Of a DNA stretch of 48,176 nucleotides, positions 19,562 through 27,940 are shown piece after piece. Made by a program: the position numbers and the translations under genes. The stretch covers positions 1 to 48,176 of the forward strand of contig CAYJOD010000047.1 of the NCBI GenBank assembly GCA_964371655.1, given 5' to 3'. The notes below the pieces were generated by a model, which did no database searches, was not told where the DNA came from, and was given only the letters and a program-made list of their open reading frames with translations. Each line of letters starts with the position of its first letter. Position 1 is the stretch's first letter. This DNA is from CAZGSN01 sp964371655. GTDB lineage: Bacteria > Desulfobacterota > Binatia > HRBIN30.

Positions 19562-20557
19562 ATGGCAGCGGGTCCTCGCTTGGATGCGTGCGGGGTCGTT
19601 CATCATGTCATTGCACGCGGGATAGAACGACGACGCATCTTTCGCAATCAGCGCGACCGTCGCGACTTCGTCGAGCGCCTCGACCGCTTGGTCCCAGATT
19701 GTGGGGCGCGACTGTATGCATGGTGCTTGATGCCCAATCACGTGCATCTGCTCGTACGCAGCGGAGAACGCCGAATCGGCGTGCTCATCCGCCGTTTGCT
19801 TGGAGGCTATGCTCTTGGCTTCAACCGTCGCCACGGTCGTTGCGGACACCTCTTCCAGAACCGGTTCAAGTCTATCGTCGTCGAAGAGAAAGCCTATCTG
19901 CTGACGCTGATACGCTACATTCACCTAAATCCGCTGCGCGCGAAGATTGTCTCTGATCTGAATAGCCTGGCACGGTATCCCTGGTCCGGGTACTCCGTGC
20001 TGATGCGACATCGCGTCCTAGCCGTGATGGATACCTCTTTCGTCGACGATCTCTTCGCAACGCCAGCCGCGTTGCGCGAGTTCATGGCCGCGGGAATCGG
20101 AGCTCCGTCTGAAGAGCTTACGGGTGCAGCTTTGCGGCCGGGTCGCGGTGAATGGCACATCCTCGATCAATCCGCACGCGGGCGTGAAAGTTGGACGTTC
20201 AATGAACGTGTGCTGGCCTCCACAGCGGTGCTGCACGAATATGCGACATGCTTGGAGCCCCCATCTTTCGCGACAGCCCGACTCGATGCAACGGCGACTG
20301 TCCAATCGCTGTGTACCCGGGTGGCGCAGCTTGCCGGGGTCCCCGTGGCGGCCGTTGCCAGCCCAGGGCGGAGAGCATCGGTTGTGCGGGCTCGCGCCAT
20401 GGTTTGCTGGATCGCCGTTGCGCACCACGGAATCCCGATGCGCCGCGTCGCTGCGCTGCTCGGCGTCGCGCCGTCGAGCGTCCTGCGCGCGCAGGCCCCT
20501 GGGCAATTGGCCGTCGAAGAGCTCGGAAGCGCGGCGCGCAAACTGCTCAGACAGTAA
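19562..20557 (+). CDS. REP-associated tyrosine transposase (RAYT, IS200-like) with C-terminal HTH
   Basis: A 331-residue Y1 transposase. The N-terminal domain shows GVVHHVIARGIERRRIF, the HUH motif His60-x-His62 (PNHVHLLV) and the catalytic Tyr119 in RYIHLNPLRA, with GHLFQNRFKS between. Residues about 245-331 resemble a DnaA-C-like helix-turn-helix (QLAGVPVAAV, MRRVAALLGVAPSSV), as in many longer RAYTs. RAYTs are single-copy domesticated relatives of IS200 transposases that act on REP palindromes. The frame is open further upstream without homology; ATG 19562 begins the conserved domain. The catalytic residues are intact. The many palindromes in this window are plausible substrates. Confidence 0.88.
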   Translation: MAAGPRLDACGVVHHVIARGIERRRIFRNQRDRRDFVERLDRLVPDCGARLYAWCLMPNHVHLLVRSGERRIGVLIRRLLGGYALGFNRRHGRCGHLFQNRFKSIVVEEKAYLLTLIRYIHLNPLRAKIVSDLNSLARYPWSGYSVLMRHRVLAVMDTSFVDDLFATPAALREFMAAGIGAPSEELTGAALRPGRGEWHILDQSARGRESWTFNERVLASTAVLHEYATCLEPPSFATARLDATATVQSLCTRVAQLAGVPVAAVASPGRRASVVRARAMVCWIAVAHHGIPMRRVAALLGVAPSSVLRAQAPGQLAVEELGSAARKLLRQ

Positions 20558-20593
20558 TGCCGCGGCATCGGAAGTGGCCGACGTGGCCGGACC

Positions 20594-21139
20594 ATGAGAC
20601 ATACGCACCGTACGCAACTACGTCTTCGAGGCACCTACCTTATCCTCCGCGAGCTCGCCAGGCACGATCGCGCGGTCCTCGTCGGGGACACCGCGGTCTT
20701 CGGGCCCCCGCCGCAGGTCGCGCTGGCGCCGGGAGTCGAGGCGAGCCTGGTGGCGGGGCGCTCCCACCCCGGGCTCCTCGGGTACGGCGCGGGGCCACGC
20801 GTCCACGTCGTCGATCGGCTGGGGCTCGGGGACCCGCTCTCCGCGCGCCTGAGGCTCGCACAGCGGGGGCGCCCGGGGCACGAGAAGCTCCTGGACGAGG
20901 CCTGGATCGTGGCGCGCTTCGGCGACCCGAGCGAGGCGGCGGCCGCGCGCTCGGAGGTCGAGGCCGCGCGCCGGGCGCTCGCCTGCGGCGAGCTGGCGAA
21001 GTTGCTGGCCGCGGTGACCGAGCCGATGAGCTGGCGACGATTCGTCGAGAACGTGCGCGAGGCCCCCGCGCTGACCCGCCTGCGCCTGCCCGCGAGGCCG
21101 TCCGACGCGGCCGCGGAGCTCTGCGGCTCGGGCTCCTGA
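20594..21139 (+). pseudogene. C-terminal fragment of a membrane glycosyltransferase-like protein, very GC-rich
   Basis: A 181-residue open frame. Residues 28-130 (VLVGDTAVFGPPP, GYGAGPRVHVVDRLGLGDPL, RPGHEK) resemble the periplasmic tail of AftB-like polyprenyl-phosphate-dependent glycosyltransferases, whose tails carry a VVDxxGLxDPL...RPGHxx pattern. The roughly 10 membrane helices expected before such a tail are absent. The first 20 residues look like unrelated sequence fused in frame. GC is far above both the RAYT gene before and the AT-richer island after. It is best read as a truncated, transferred remnant; an assembly join at either edge cannot be excluded. Confidence 0.45.
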
Positions 21140-21373
21140 GCAGACGTAACGATGAAAGGCTCCCTCACCTCGGATCGGACCCGTGTAACCGATTGACTTG
21201 CTGTCCCTGAGCTGCAGGTCTTTGAGGCCGTCGATTCTGGCCGCTCTTGCCCCCCCATGGCGCGTTCCGCTTCCTCAATTACGAGAAGATGCTAAACTTC
21301 AACATTGCCGGCATTTGACCGGATGCATCTTGGACGTACTCGTTCAGCGACTGTCATGGGGGAAGGGCACTAT

Positions 21374-22519
21374 ATGCACGCAGGGCCAAATTCTGACATT
21401 TCGTTCTGGAATCTTGATTGGCTAGCGCTTCGAGGAACACCAAAGACCGATGGTGAAGCTATCTTGATTCATCTCAACCCTCGCTTTGGGCTCGTAAAGC
21501 AAACACGCATGAGCGCGAGTGGAGTGGCCTTTGTCTTATACGCAGACGGCGTCGTTGAATCGATTGATCATCGGATGGAGCGACGAACAACTGCATATAT
21601 CTACGATCCGAGTGAAGGCATCGTTGATATGGTTCTCGATGACGATTATGTGTTCTTCATTTCCGTAAATACAAGCGTGGTGTCGCAACATCGGCTTTCT
21701 ACTCCAATTGACCGGCCACTTGCGACCTGGGAGTTGCCTTGTCAGGTACCTTCATCCGCGCGCTTGGCGATCTTGCATAAGACTGGCGAGGGGGCAAATG
21801 TATTTGTGGGTCCGCTTCATGACGGGAGCTTTCTTTCACTCAGATTGGGAGACCGCCAAGAGCACAAGACGTGGACCAGTATCTTGCCCGCTGTCTCGCC
21901 CTCAATCAGTCCCACAGCTGGGGTCGAGGTGGACGCGCGGACCGCAACTCTGATCGTCGCGGATTCAGAACATCGCCGGATACTTGAACTCGATCCGTCG
22001 TCGGGGCGGGTAGAAATTCTGTGCGGGCCAGGGTCGAAGCGAACGATAGAGATGGACTCTCTGGCGGATGCACTCCAAACACCGCGCGCGGCCGTTGTGT
22101 ACCGCGCTCAAGATCTCATTCCGTTTGAGCTTCTCTCTAACAATTCCCGCGAGATTCTACGAACTGACAGCAGCGGGCGTCTCCCACGTACTATCCTCAT
22201 CGCCGACGCGAAAGACAACCGGGTGAAGAAGTTTGTCGAACTGCCGAATGCACCCCGCCTCGTGTCGCTCGCAAACTCTCGGATTCTTCTTCCGTTCTTG
22301 GGATCAGGCAGCAAACCCCAGCGAGAGGTGCCACCTCGCTTCTCTGAGAGCCTGTCATGTTATCCGATTTGTGCGCCGCTTGGGCTGTCAATCTCCGCGG
22401 CGGGAGAGTTACTGGTCCAGACCCAAGGGCGTTACTTGCTACTCTTGCGGCCATCAACTGCCATTAAGGGTCTCACGCTTCTCCAAAAGCTGGTCGCCGC
22501 CAAGTACGACAAGAGTTGA
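21374..22519 (+). CDS. NHL-like beta-propeller protein (first gene of the signalling operon)
   Basis: A 381-residue soluble protein without signal peptide. At least one clear NHL-type blade is visible: GVEVDARTATLIVADSEHRRILELD, followed by SGRVEILCGPG (about residues 198-235). Other short beta-rich stretches (GVAFVLYADGVVESIDH, GRLPRTILIADAKDNRVKKF) fit further degenerate blades. ATG 21374 has GGGGAAGGG about 7 nt upstream and is preferred to earlier Met codons. GC is visibly lower than in the flanking chromosome. It ends 24 bp before the kinase-like gene. NHL propellers usually bind protein or ligand, so this is a candidate sensor or partner-binding subunit; that role is inferred. Confidence 0.65.
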   Translation: MHAGPNSDISFWNLDWLALRGTPKTDGEAILIHLNPRFGLVKQTRMSASGVAFVLYADGVVESIDHRMERRTTAYIYDPSEGIVDMVLDDDYVFFISVNTSVVSQHRLSTPIDRPLATWELPCQVPSSARLAILHKTGEGANVFVGPLHDGSFLSLRLGDRQEHKTWTSILPAVSPSISPTAGVEVDARTATLIVADSEHRRILELDPSSGRVEILCGPGSKRTIEMDSLADALQTPRAAVVYRAQDLIPFELLSNNSREILRTDSSGRLPRTILIADAKDNRVKKFVELPNAPRLVSLANSRILLPFLGSGSKPQREVPPRFSESLSCYPICAPLGLSISAAGELLVQTQGRYLLLLRPSTAIKGLTLLQKLVAAKYDKS

Positions 22520-22543
22520 GTCCGTCGATCGAGATCGAATCAG

Positions 22544-24799
22544 ATGCAGGAGCGCGGGCGACTGGAACGTTTACATACTGCGATTCGCGACTACGCCGCT
22601 CGGGTGGAGAAGGACCCCGACCAGAAGTGTCACCCTATCTTCCCCGAAGCAAGCGTGACAGGAGCTCCCCCCAACGAGCTTTCCCCAACAGAACGGGACA
22701 GCCACCATCTTCTCGAACTATCGACCGATGCGGATCCATTTCTTCTGTATGCAATCGCGAAGGCCGTTTTCACCTCCAAGGCCGCATCAGCTATCATTGA
22801 GATTTCATTCAGCGTCATTCCGCAATGGCTTCGTGCTTGTGCCATGATCGGGGCGTACGAGGAGTGTGTCACTTTCTCGGAGCGCGTCATCGGGTCGACA
22901 GCGTGGAGCAGCTTGTCTACCGATGCGAACGAGGGGATCGCGGTCATTAATACGTCTGCAAAATGCCTCCGCAATCTCGGAGAGTTCTCTCGTGCCTTTG
23001 AGCGCTACCGGCAAGGAATAACATTTGCGAGGACGCGACACCTCCAGGTTCAGGTTGACTATGCAATAATGATGATTGCGAAGCAGTACGGTAACTTTCT
23101 TGGCCAGTACGGTGCGTGTTATTCTTTGCTTCTTGACGTCTTAACGCGATTTGAGGCAACAAGCTACCGTAGCGATTCGGATCTCGTTGGTAGATATCGA
23201 GCGATCTGTCACGACGCGATCGGCCAGGCCTCTCGTGATCTGTCATGGCGCGATGCCCAGAAGCATTTCCTGTCCGCAATTCGAATCAATAAGAGGATTG
23301 GAAGAGAGAATGGCATGGGTCGTGCAATCTGCCATCTGAGTTTCGCACTATTCCAGAAGGCCAAGCCTTCGCGGCGGCGCAACTATCTCAAGCAGTTTGA
23401 GAGTGCCCTGGAGAATCTGCTTCGGGACGACACTGAGGAACGAGGGCTCGGTATAAGGTTTGTGCAGCTCGCCTGGATGATTGCGAAAGTAGATAACATT
23501 GAGGCGGCAGAAACATTTCTTGACGAGGGCAAGCGAGTCGCGACCAAATACTCAGATTATCGCACCTTGTGCCGGAGTGCGCTTTTTGAAGCCGCGATGT
23601 TTTCTGATGCGGACCCGGAGCGCGCCATAAAGGCGCTCGAACTAGGCGCTCAAACGGCGGAACGCTGCCACTTACTGCTCCTGGAAAGTGAGCTGAATAG
23701 GAAACTTGCCGAATTGGGCTCTAGATTCGGGGGCGTGACGACAAGTCCAGCGAGGTTGTTTGAACGTAATCGTGAAATCTTCACGAGGCTTATGATTGAG
23801 GTTAAGGAAAGTTTGAGTACGATAATTTCCAACGACGCCTTTGCGGATTTGACCGGGGCAACGCGTCAACTCGTAAGGGAGAGGCTCCTTGGCGACTTCG
23901 AGAACATTGCTAGGGGAATGAATGAGAACCTATTTTCCGTTACCGAGATGCTACAGCGGACTGAGCGTCGGCGTCAGGAGCTGCTAGTACTCGGGGTGGT
24001 CAATTCGGTTGCCCGCGAACTACTCCACGAGGTGAAGTTGGCGATCCCCGAGGGAGGCGATACTAGTCCTTTGCAGGTCGTAGCTGGGAATTTGCGACAT
24101 ATCGCGAGCCAGATCGCCAAAGTGACTTCTTCACAAGAGACAGGTGATCAACCGATCATCACGCGCATAGGACTCAACTTAGAGGACCAAGCGCAACGGC
24201 TGGGCGCAATTGCCGACCAGCTGCGAAACCTCAAGGGGCTATTGGCTAACAGGTTGAGGCGACCACGCGCCCTGGACGAGTGGGTGAGCGTCGCCGGCGC
24301 CTGTGCAGATGCTATCGCTGAAGCCGATAAATTGCGGCCAGGAACATCCAAGCGAATCATCTTCGCGATAGGCAACACGGACATATACGTGATGTCGGAT
24401 CGCGAACTTATTACCACGGTTATCATCAACCTCGTCATGAACGCAGCAGAAGCACATGGAACCATCGGGCGCATAACAGTGGCTCTGCAAGCAAGAGCAA
24501 TCGGCCGAAGTGGCAACCCGTCAAGGGTTGGCATATTGGAGGTGCGATCGCGGTTCGAGTCCCAAGAGGACGCGAGAGCTGCCTTCAAGGCGATCGAGGC
24601 GAGCATGGCCGGGCAGGCGACAACAAAGCCCTTCGGTAGTGGAGTGGGCATGGATTTGCTTTGCATTGTGTTCGGAGACCTGCTGAGGGGAGGTATTGCT
24701 CCGCTTTGCCGGGAGAAGGAGGCGGGCATCGAGATTAGGTTCCGGCCAGGAAGTGGCCATGTAATACTGGTCGGTAAGGACGAGGTGGAGTCGCAATGA
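22544..24799 (+). CDS. TPR - histidine-kinase-like protein
   Basis: A 751-residue cytoplasmic protein. Residues 60-400 are helical and TPR-like (pairs such as YEECVTFSERVI, GEFSRAFERYRQGI, NIEAAETFLDEGKRVA). Residues 405-480 are probably coiled coil. A DHp-like helix follows with His495 in ELLHEVKLAI, corresponding to HEIRNPL. The HATPase domain has an N box (Asn629 and Asn633 in NLVMNAAEA) and a G2 box (FGSGVGM, 697-703, after TTKP). The G1 DxGxG expected near residues 665-690 is not recognisable, so ATP binding may be altered. No transmembrane segment is seen. The 3' end overlaps the next gene by 4 bp. It is a candidate relay to the REC protein two genes downstream. Confidence 0.75.
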   Translation: MQERGRLERLHTAIRDYAARVEKDPDQKCHPIFPEASVTGAPPNELSPTERDSHHLLELSTDADPFLLYAIAKAVFTSKAASAIIEISFSVIPQWLRACAMIGAYEECVTFSERVIGSTAWSSLSTDANEGIAVINTSAKCLRNLGEFSRAFERYRQGITFARTRHLQVQVDYAIMMIAKQYGNFLGQYGACYSLLLDVLTRFEATSYRSDSDLVGRYRAICHDAIGQASRDLSWRDAQKHFLSAIRINKRIGRENGMGRAICHLSFALFQKAKPSRRRNYLKQFESALENLLRDDTEERGLGIRFVQLAWMIAKVDNIEAAETFLDEGKRVATKYSDYRTLCRSALFEAAMFSDADPERAIKALELGAQTAERCHLLLLESELNRKLAELGSRFGGVTTSPARLFERNREIFTRLMIEVKESLSTIISNDAFADLTGATRQLVRERLLGDFENIARGMNENLFSVTEMLQRTERRRQELLVLGVVNSVARELLHEVKLAIPEGGDTSPLQVVAGNLRHIASQIAKVTSSQETGDQPIITRIGLNLEDQAQRLGAIADQLRNLKGLLANRLRRPRALDEWVSVAGACADAIAEADKLRPGTSKRIIFAIGNTDIYVMSDRELITTVIINLVMNAAEAHGTIGRITVALQARAIGRSGNPSRVGILEVRSRFESQEDARAAFKAIEASMAGQATTKPFGSGVGMDLLCIVFGDLLRGGIAPLCREKEAGIEIRFRPGSGHVILVGKDEVESQ

Positions 24800-25338
24800 T
24801 ACGCTTTGTTGTAGGTCAGCGGAATTGTGGGAAGTCGCAATTTGCAGAGGACAGTATCCGCAAACTTGCGGGAACTAAGTTGTATGTCGGGACCCTACCC
24901 AGGCACGAACATTACTCGGCGACGATCGCCGAGCACCGCGTTCGGCGACCGAGTGACTGGGGGCTTGTGGAGCTTGATGGCGACCTCGATTCGGACCTTT
25001 TATTGCTGGAACGCATGCTGAGGCAATGGGACAATCTTTTGATTGATGGCCTTTCGGCCTACGTAATTCGGCTGTGTGTGGTCGACGGGGCCTGCGGGGA
25101 TTGGAGGCTTCGAGTGGAGAGGATTGCGCGCTTAGCAGCGGGCCAATGCGGGGTTGTGTATCTTGTCGACGCGCCCGTGAGCCCGCTCCTCGGCCCGAAA
25201 GAGAGGAATGTGATCCAAGTGCTTCATTCAATTGCGAGGCGCTACTCAAGCGAGACGCTGTGCTTTCCCGGTCCTTGCACGCCGAAGTCGTTGGCGGCAC
25301 AGCAACGGCAGGACAAGGGCGAATATGTACCGCGCTAA
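24796..25338 (+). CDS. CobU-like P-loop NTPase
   Basis: A 180-residue protein resembling the adenosylcobinamide kinase/guanylyltransferase fold. Walker A is GQRNCGKS (7-14) followed by QFAE, where CobU has GGARSGKSxxAE. Later pieces match CobU order: YSATIAEHRVRRPSDWGLVEL (from about 40, including His47, Arg50, Arg51, Trp55), and LLIDGLSAYVIRL in place of the VDCLTLWLTN strand. No other cobalamin gene is nearby. The ATG overlaps the kinase stop (ATGA), and the 3' end overlaps the REC-phosphoesterase gene by 14 bp, so it is an integral operon member. A role in nucleotide sensing or modification within the system is inferred; a true cobalamin role looks unlikely. Confidence 0.65.
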   Translation: MIRFVVGQRNCGKSQFAEDSIRKLAGTKLYVGTLPRHEHYSATIAEHRVRRPSDWGLVELDGDLDSDLLLLERMLRQWDNLLIDGLSAYVIRLCVVDGACGDWRLRVERIARLAAGQCGVVYLVDAPVSPLLGPKERNVIQVLHSIARRYSSETLCFPGPCTPKSLAAQQRQDKGEYVPR

Positions 25339-26719
25339 GATCCTATGGGCTGACGACGATGATCGGCAGTACGAAACATGCGCAGCTTCACTCGAATTGT
25401 TCTTGAATGAGCGTGGGGTCTCCGTCAGCTTTGACCGCGCGAGTGATGGGGACGGTGTCTACCGTCGTCTGGTGCGCTCAAAGTTTGACGTCGTTATTTT
25501 AGACATCGATATGCCAATTTGGAATGGTTTGGAGACTGTGCGAGACGTCGCGAACAAGTGGGCTGGCGTGCCGGTAGTCATTGTCTCGGGGAAGACAAGG
25601 AGGCCGGAGTTTGCGCGCGAGCTAAAAAGTTTAGCGAGCAAGGGGCTGATTCGTGGATACTTTGAAGTAGAGCCAAGAGACAAATGGATGGAAGCGGTTT
25701 GGCATGTTGTTCATCGGAGAGAGCCCACCATCCTGCACCTGTCCGACATTCATTTCGGGAAGTTTCATGCACGGAACTTGAAAGGCGAGCGTTCACTGGA
25801 GGCCCTACTTGAGAGCGTGCTGCAAGAGATGACCAACAAGCATCGCATCGACGTCGTAGTCGTCAGTGGGGATCTGACGAGCACGGGTGCGGAAAACGAG
25901 TTTCGCAGGGCGTCAGAGTTCATAAAGGGAATCCTGGGTCAACTGTCGGTGGATTTGAGTCACACAATTATTGTTCCCGGTAACCACGACATATTTCGCG
26001 CCGAGGAAGAACGTTCTAGATTCGGAAAATTTATTCAATTTCTCAATGAGTTCTATGCGGACGACCTGCATGCCCTTGGTCACTATCCTGAATTATATGA
26101 TGAGAAGCGCGGGACGCTAGTGTGGGACTCCAATCGCCATACTCCTGACGCTTTGTTCTGCGTGGCCATCTACGATGAACTGCGCATCGTTCTCGCCGGG
26201 CTCAATTCGGTCGTTCCGGAGGAGATTGGCTGGGGGAGGGGGGAAGTTGCGAACTCTCAGTTGTTGCATATGGAGAGGCAAATTGCGGCAATCGGACCTG
26301 CCAGGAAAGACTATTTTCACATTGCCGCTCTTCATCATCATTTGTTTGAGATTCCTAGTACGTATAGCAGGGGAGATGAATCAAGGGCGGTCTTCAACCA
26401 AGGACTCTTGGTGCGGCAGCTCTTGCAGCTTGGTGTCAGACTGGTACTTCACGGTCATACGCACTATTGCGTCGGCTACAAATATGTCCCGCATTTCCTG
26501 GGTGACGAAGCCGCGCAGCCTCTGGTTGTCTTTGCCACAGGCAGCTTGGCCGGAGAGCATCATGCCGTTGGGCAAGGTCACCTCAGCATGAGCACGATTC
26601 GTTGTTGCCTTGATGCCCGTGGGCGGATCGCAAGAATATCCGCCCGCCCATACGAATTGCCGGGAGATAGGCTTACCTGGGAATCATCTAAGGAGATTAA
26701 TATCCGTTTGAACGTTTGA
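25325..26719 (+). CDS. Response-regulator receiver domain fused to calcineurin-like phosphoesterase
   Basis: A 464-residue protein. Residues 1-130 are a receiver domain: acidic Asp10-Asp13, phospho-acceptor Asp60 in VVILDIDMP, Ser88 in VIVSGK. The conserved Lys before Pro is Glu116 (EVEP), so phosphorylation signalling may be altered. Residues 134-450 are a metallophosphoesterase with every metal-binding block: SDIHFG (Asp141, His143), SGDLTSTG (Asp183), GNHD (Asn220-Asp222), LHHHL (337-339) and HGHTH (376-380). This block set is that of CpdA-like cyclic nucleotide phosphodiesterases and related nucleases. AAGG precedes ATG 25325. As the last gene it is the likely effector, hydrolysing a nucleotide or nucleic acid when signalled; the substrate is unknown. 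Confidence 0.85.
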   Translation: MYRAKILWADDDDRQYETCAASLELFLNERGVSVSFDRASDGDGVYRRLVRSKFDVVILDIDMPIWNGLETVRDVANKWAGVPVVIVSGKTRRPEFARELKSLASKGLIRGYFEVEPRDKWMEAVWHVVHRREPTILHLSDIHFGKFHARNLKGERSLEALLESVLQEMTNKHRIDVVVVSGDLTSTGAENEFRRASEFIKGILGQLSVDLSHTIIVPGNHDIFRAEEERSRFGKFIQFLNEFYADDLHALGHYPELYDEKRGTLVWDSNRHTPDALFCVAIYDELRIVLAGLNSVVPEEIGWGRGEVANSQLLHMERQIAAIGPARKDYFHIAALHHHLFEIPSTYSRGDESRAVFNQGLLVRQLLQLGVRLVLHGHTHYCVGYKYVPHFLGDEAAQPLVVFATGSLAGEHHAVGQGHLSMSTIRCCLDARGRIARISARPYELPGDRLTWESSKEINIRLNV

Positions 26720-26754
26720 TTCTAAGTGCTCACAAACGGGACGCTAGTCTAATG

Positions 26755-26792
26755 GCGGATAGCCCGTACAAGCTGCGAAGTTGACGTAAGAG
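26755..26792. repeat. 38-bp direct repeat, left copy
   Basis: Reads GCGGATAGCCC then AAGCTGCGAAGTTGACGTAA-GAG after four variable bases. A copy matching at 34 of 38 positions is at 28366-28403 in the same orientation. The pair encloses the IS91 remnant and the AbrB/VapC genes. Confidence 0.8.
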
Positions 26793-26969
26793 CGAAATAT
26801 CAGACCCTCGATCTGGGGCGTGCTCGAACTGTTTCGCACTGACTGACACCGCCGGTTTGCTTGCGATTGACGGGACAGTACGGGTTGGAAGCGGTTGTCA
26901 ACGTCGCGAGCGGCAAGAATCAGTGGGGCAGCGGACATAGCTCGGCGTTGTCGAGCTCGGACGGGGTGC

Positions 26970-27383
26970 TCAGGTGGTCTGTTGGTCACCGGTCATGTCG
27001 CCCAAACCTGGGAGCCATGGTGGCCAGCGCGCTGGAGCAGGGCTGCGCGCATCGACGGGTAGGCCGAGATGGAGCAGAATCTTTTCCACCACCGCCGGCT
27101 CCTGGATCGTCGCTACCAAGCGCAGCCGCCCACCACAGTCAGCGCAAGCGAGAATATCAAACAGAAAAATTCTGCGGAGAAGATCAGCCCAGGCGAAATG
27201 GCGGGGGCGGGTGTAGGCAGCGGCCACCGGCGAAACACGCGGCGCTGCCGGCACGGCGGTGGCGGCTGCCGCGATCGAAGAGCATTCGGTCCGCGTCTCG
27301 ATAGCGCCCGACACGGCGGCCACTTCCGCCGCAGATGCAGCAGACTCAGACGGGCTGTCGCCCTCTCCGGGGTCGGACCACAA
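26970..27383 (-). pseudogene. IS91-family transposase remnant (C-terminal part)
   Basis: A 137-residue frame whose second half matches the C-terminus of IS91-like Y2 transposases: YTRPRHFAWADLLRRIF, then DILACADCGGRLRLVATI with a CxxC, then VEKILLHLGLP. The catalytic N-terminal two thirds are missing, and the frame opens with a TTG and low-complexity Ala/Pro sequence. It is therefore a dead fragment. It sits just after the AT-richer island and inside the direct-repeat pair, a record of past insertion here. Confidence 0.75.
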
Positions 27384-27691
27384 TAATTGATGAGACTCGC
27401 AGGGTAATCGTCGAGAAACGGCGCGGATTTGGGCTTTAGAGGCTCATCTTTGACGGCGAAACCACGCCGGTAAGGAGCCTCCCCTTACCGTGGGGGACAT
27501 GAATCAGCCCAGCAGGGTCGGACCGGTGCACGTTCACGATTCTGGAAACTGAACTCTTCCTCAGTTACTTCCTTCGGTCAGATCACTTCGCGCGCGCCAG
27601 GAGACGTGTGTGCCTATGGGCACGGGCCTCCCAATGGGTTCCGGCCCTGATCTCGCTTGCAACCACGCCATGGCCACGCCATACTCCTGCC
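27384..27691. other. Intergenic region with hairpin
   Basis: No gene is seen. A perfect 7-bp stem GGTAAGG/CCTTACC with a 7-nt loop lies at 27469-27489. It could be a terminator-like structure without a T tract or the end hairpin of the IS91 element. The rest is unremarkable and probably holds the promoter of the AbrB/VapC pair. Confidence 0.45.
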
Positions 27692-27940
27692 ATGATCGCG
27701 ACCGTCAAACTCGACGCTTCCAATCGCATCGTGCTCTCGAAGGACCTGCGGCGAGTCGCTGGCATCCCGCGAGGCCAGAGGCTGACAGTGTGGGCCACTC
27801 CTGGGCGCATCGTCCTCGAAACGCAAGCCAACTCCGTGGGCCGCGTCGCCAAACGCGGCAAGCTCAAAGTCTGGACCGGTGCCGTGCCTACAACGCCGCT
27901 CGCCGAAGCTGTCGAACATTCGCGCCACTACCGTCGATGA
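27692..27940 (+). CDS. vapB: AbrB/MazE-type antitoxin
   Basis: An 82-residue protein. Residues 1-45 are a SpoVT/AbrB swapped-hairpin DNA-binding domain (VKLDASNRIVLSKDLRRVAGIPRGQRLTVW as residues 5-34, GRIVLE). The C-terminal tail would wrap the toxin. It overlaps the PIN toxin gene by 4 bp (ATGA), the standard order for VapBC pairs, in which this protein also represses the operon. No clear ribosome-binding site is seen; a longer in-frame start upstream adds unconserved residues. Confidence 0.8.
   Translation: MIATVKLDASNRIVLSKDLRRVAGIPRGQRLTVWATPGRIVLETQANSVGRVAKRGKLKVWTGAVPTTPLAEAVEHSRHYRR

Noticed and set aside
20248..21210. Plus-strand frame spanning the RAYT end and the GC-rich fragment
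   Set aside because: It is out of frame with the transposase HTH domain and nearly pure Arg/Gly/Ala in the second half, so it does not look like protein.
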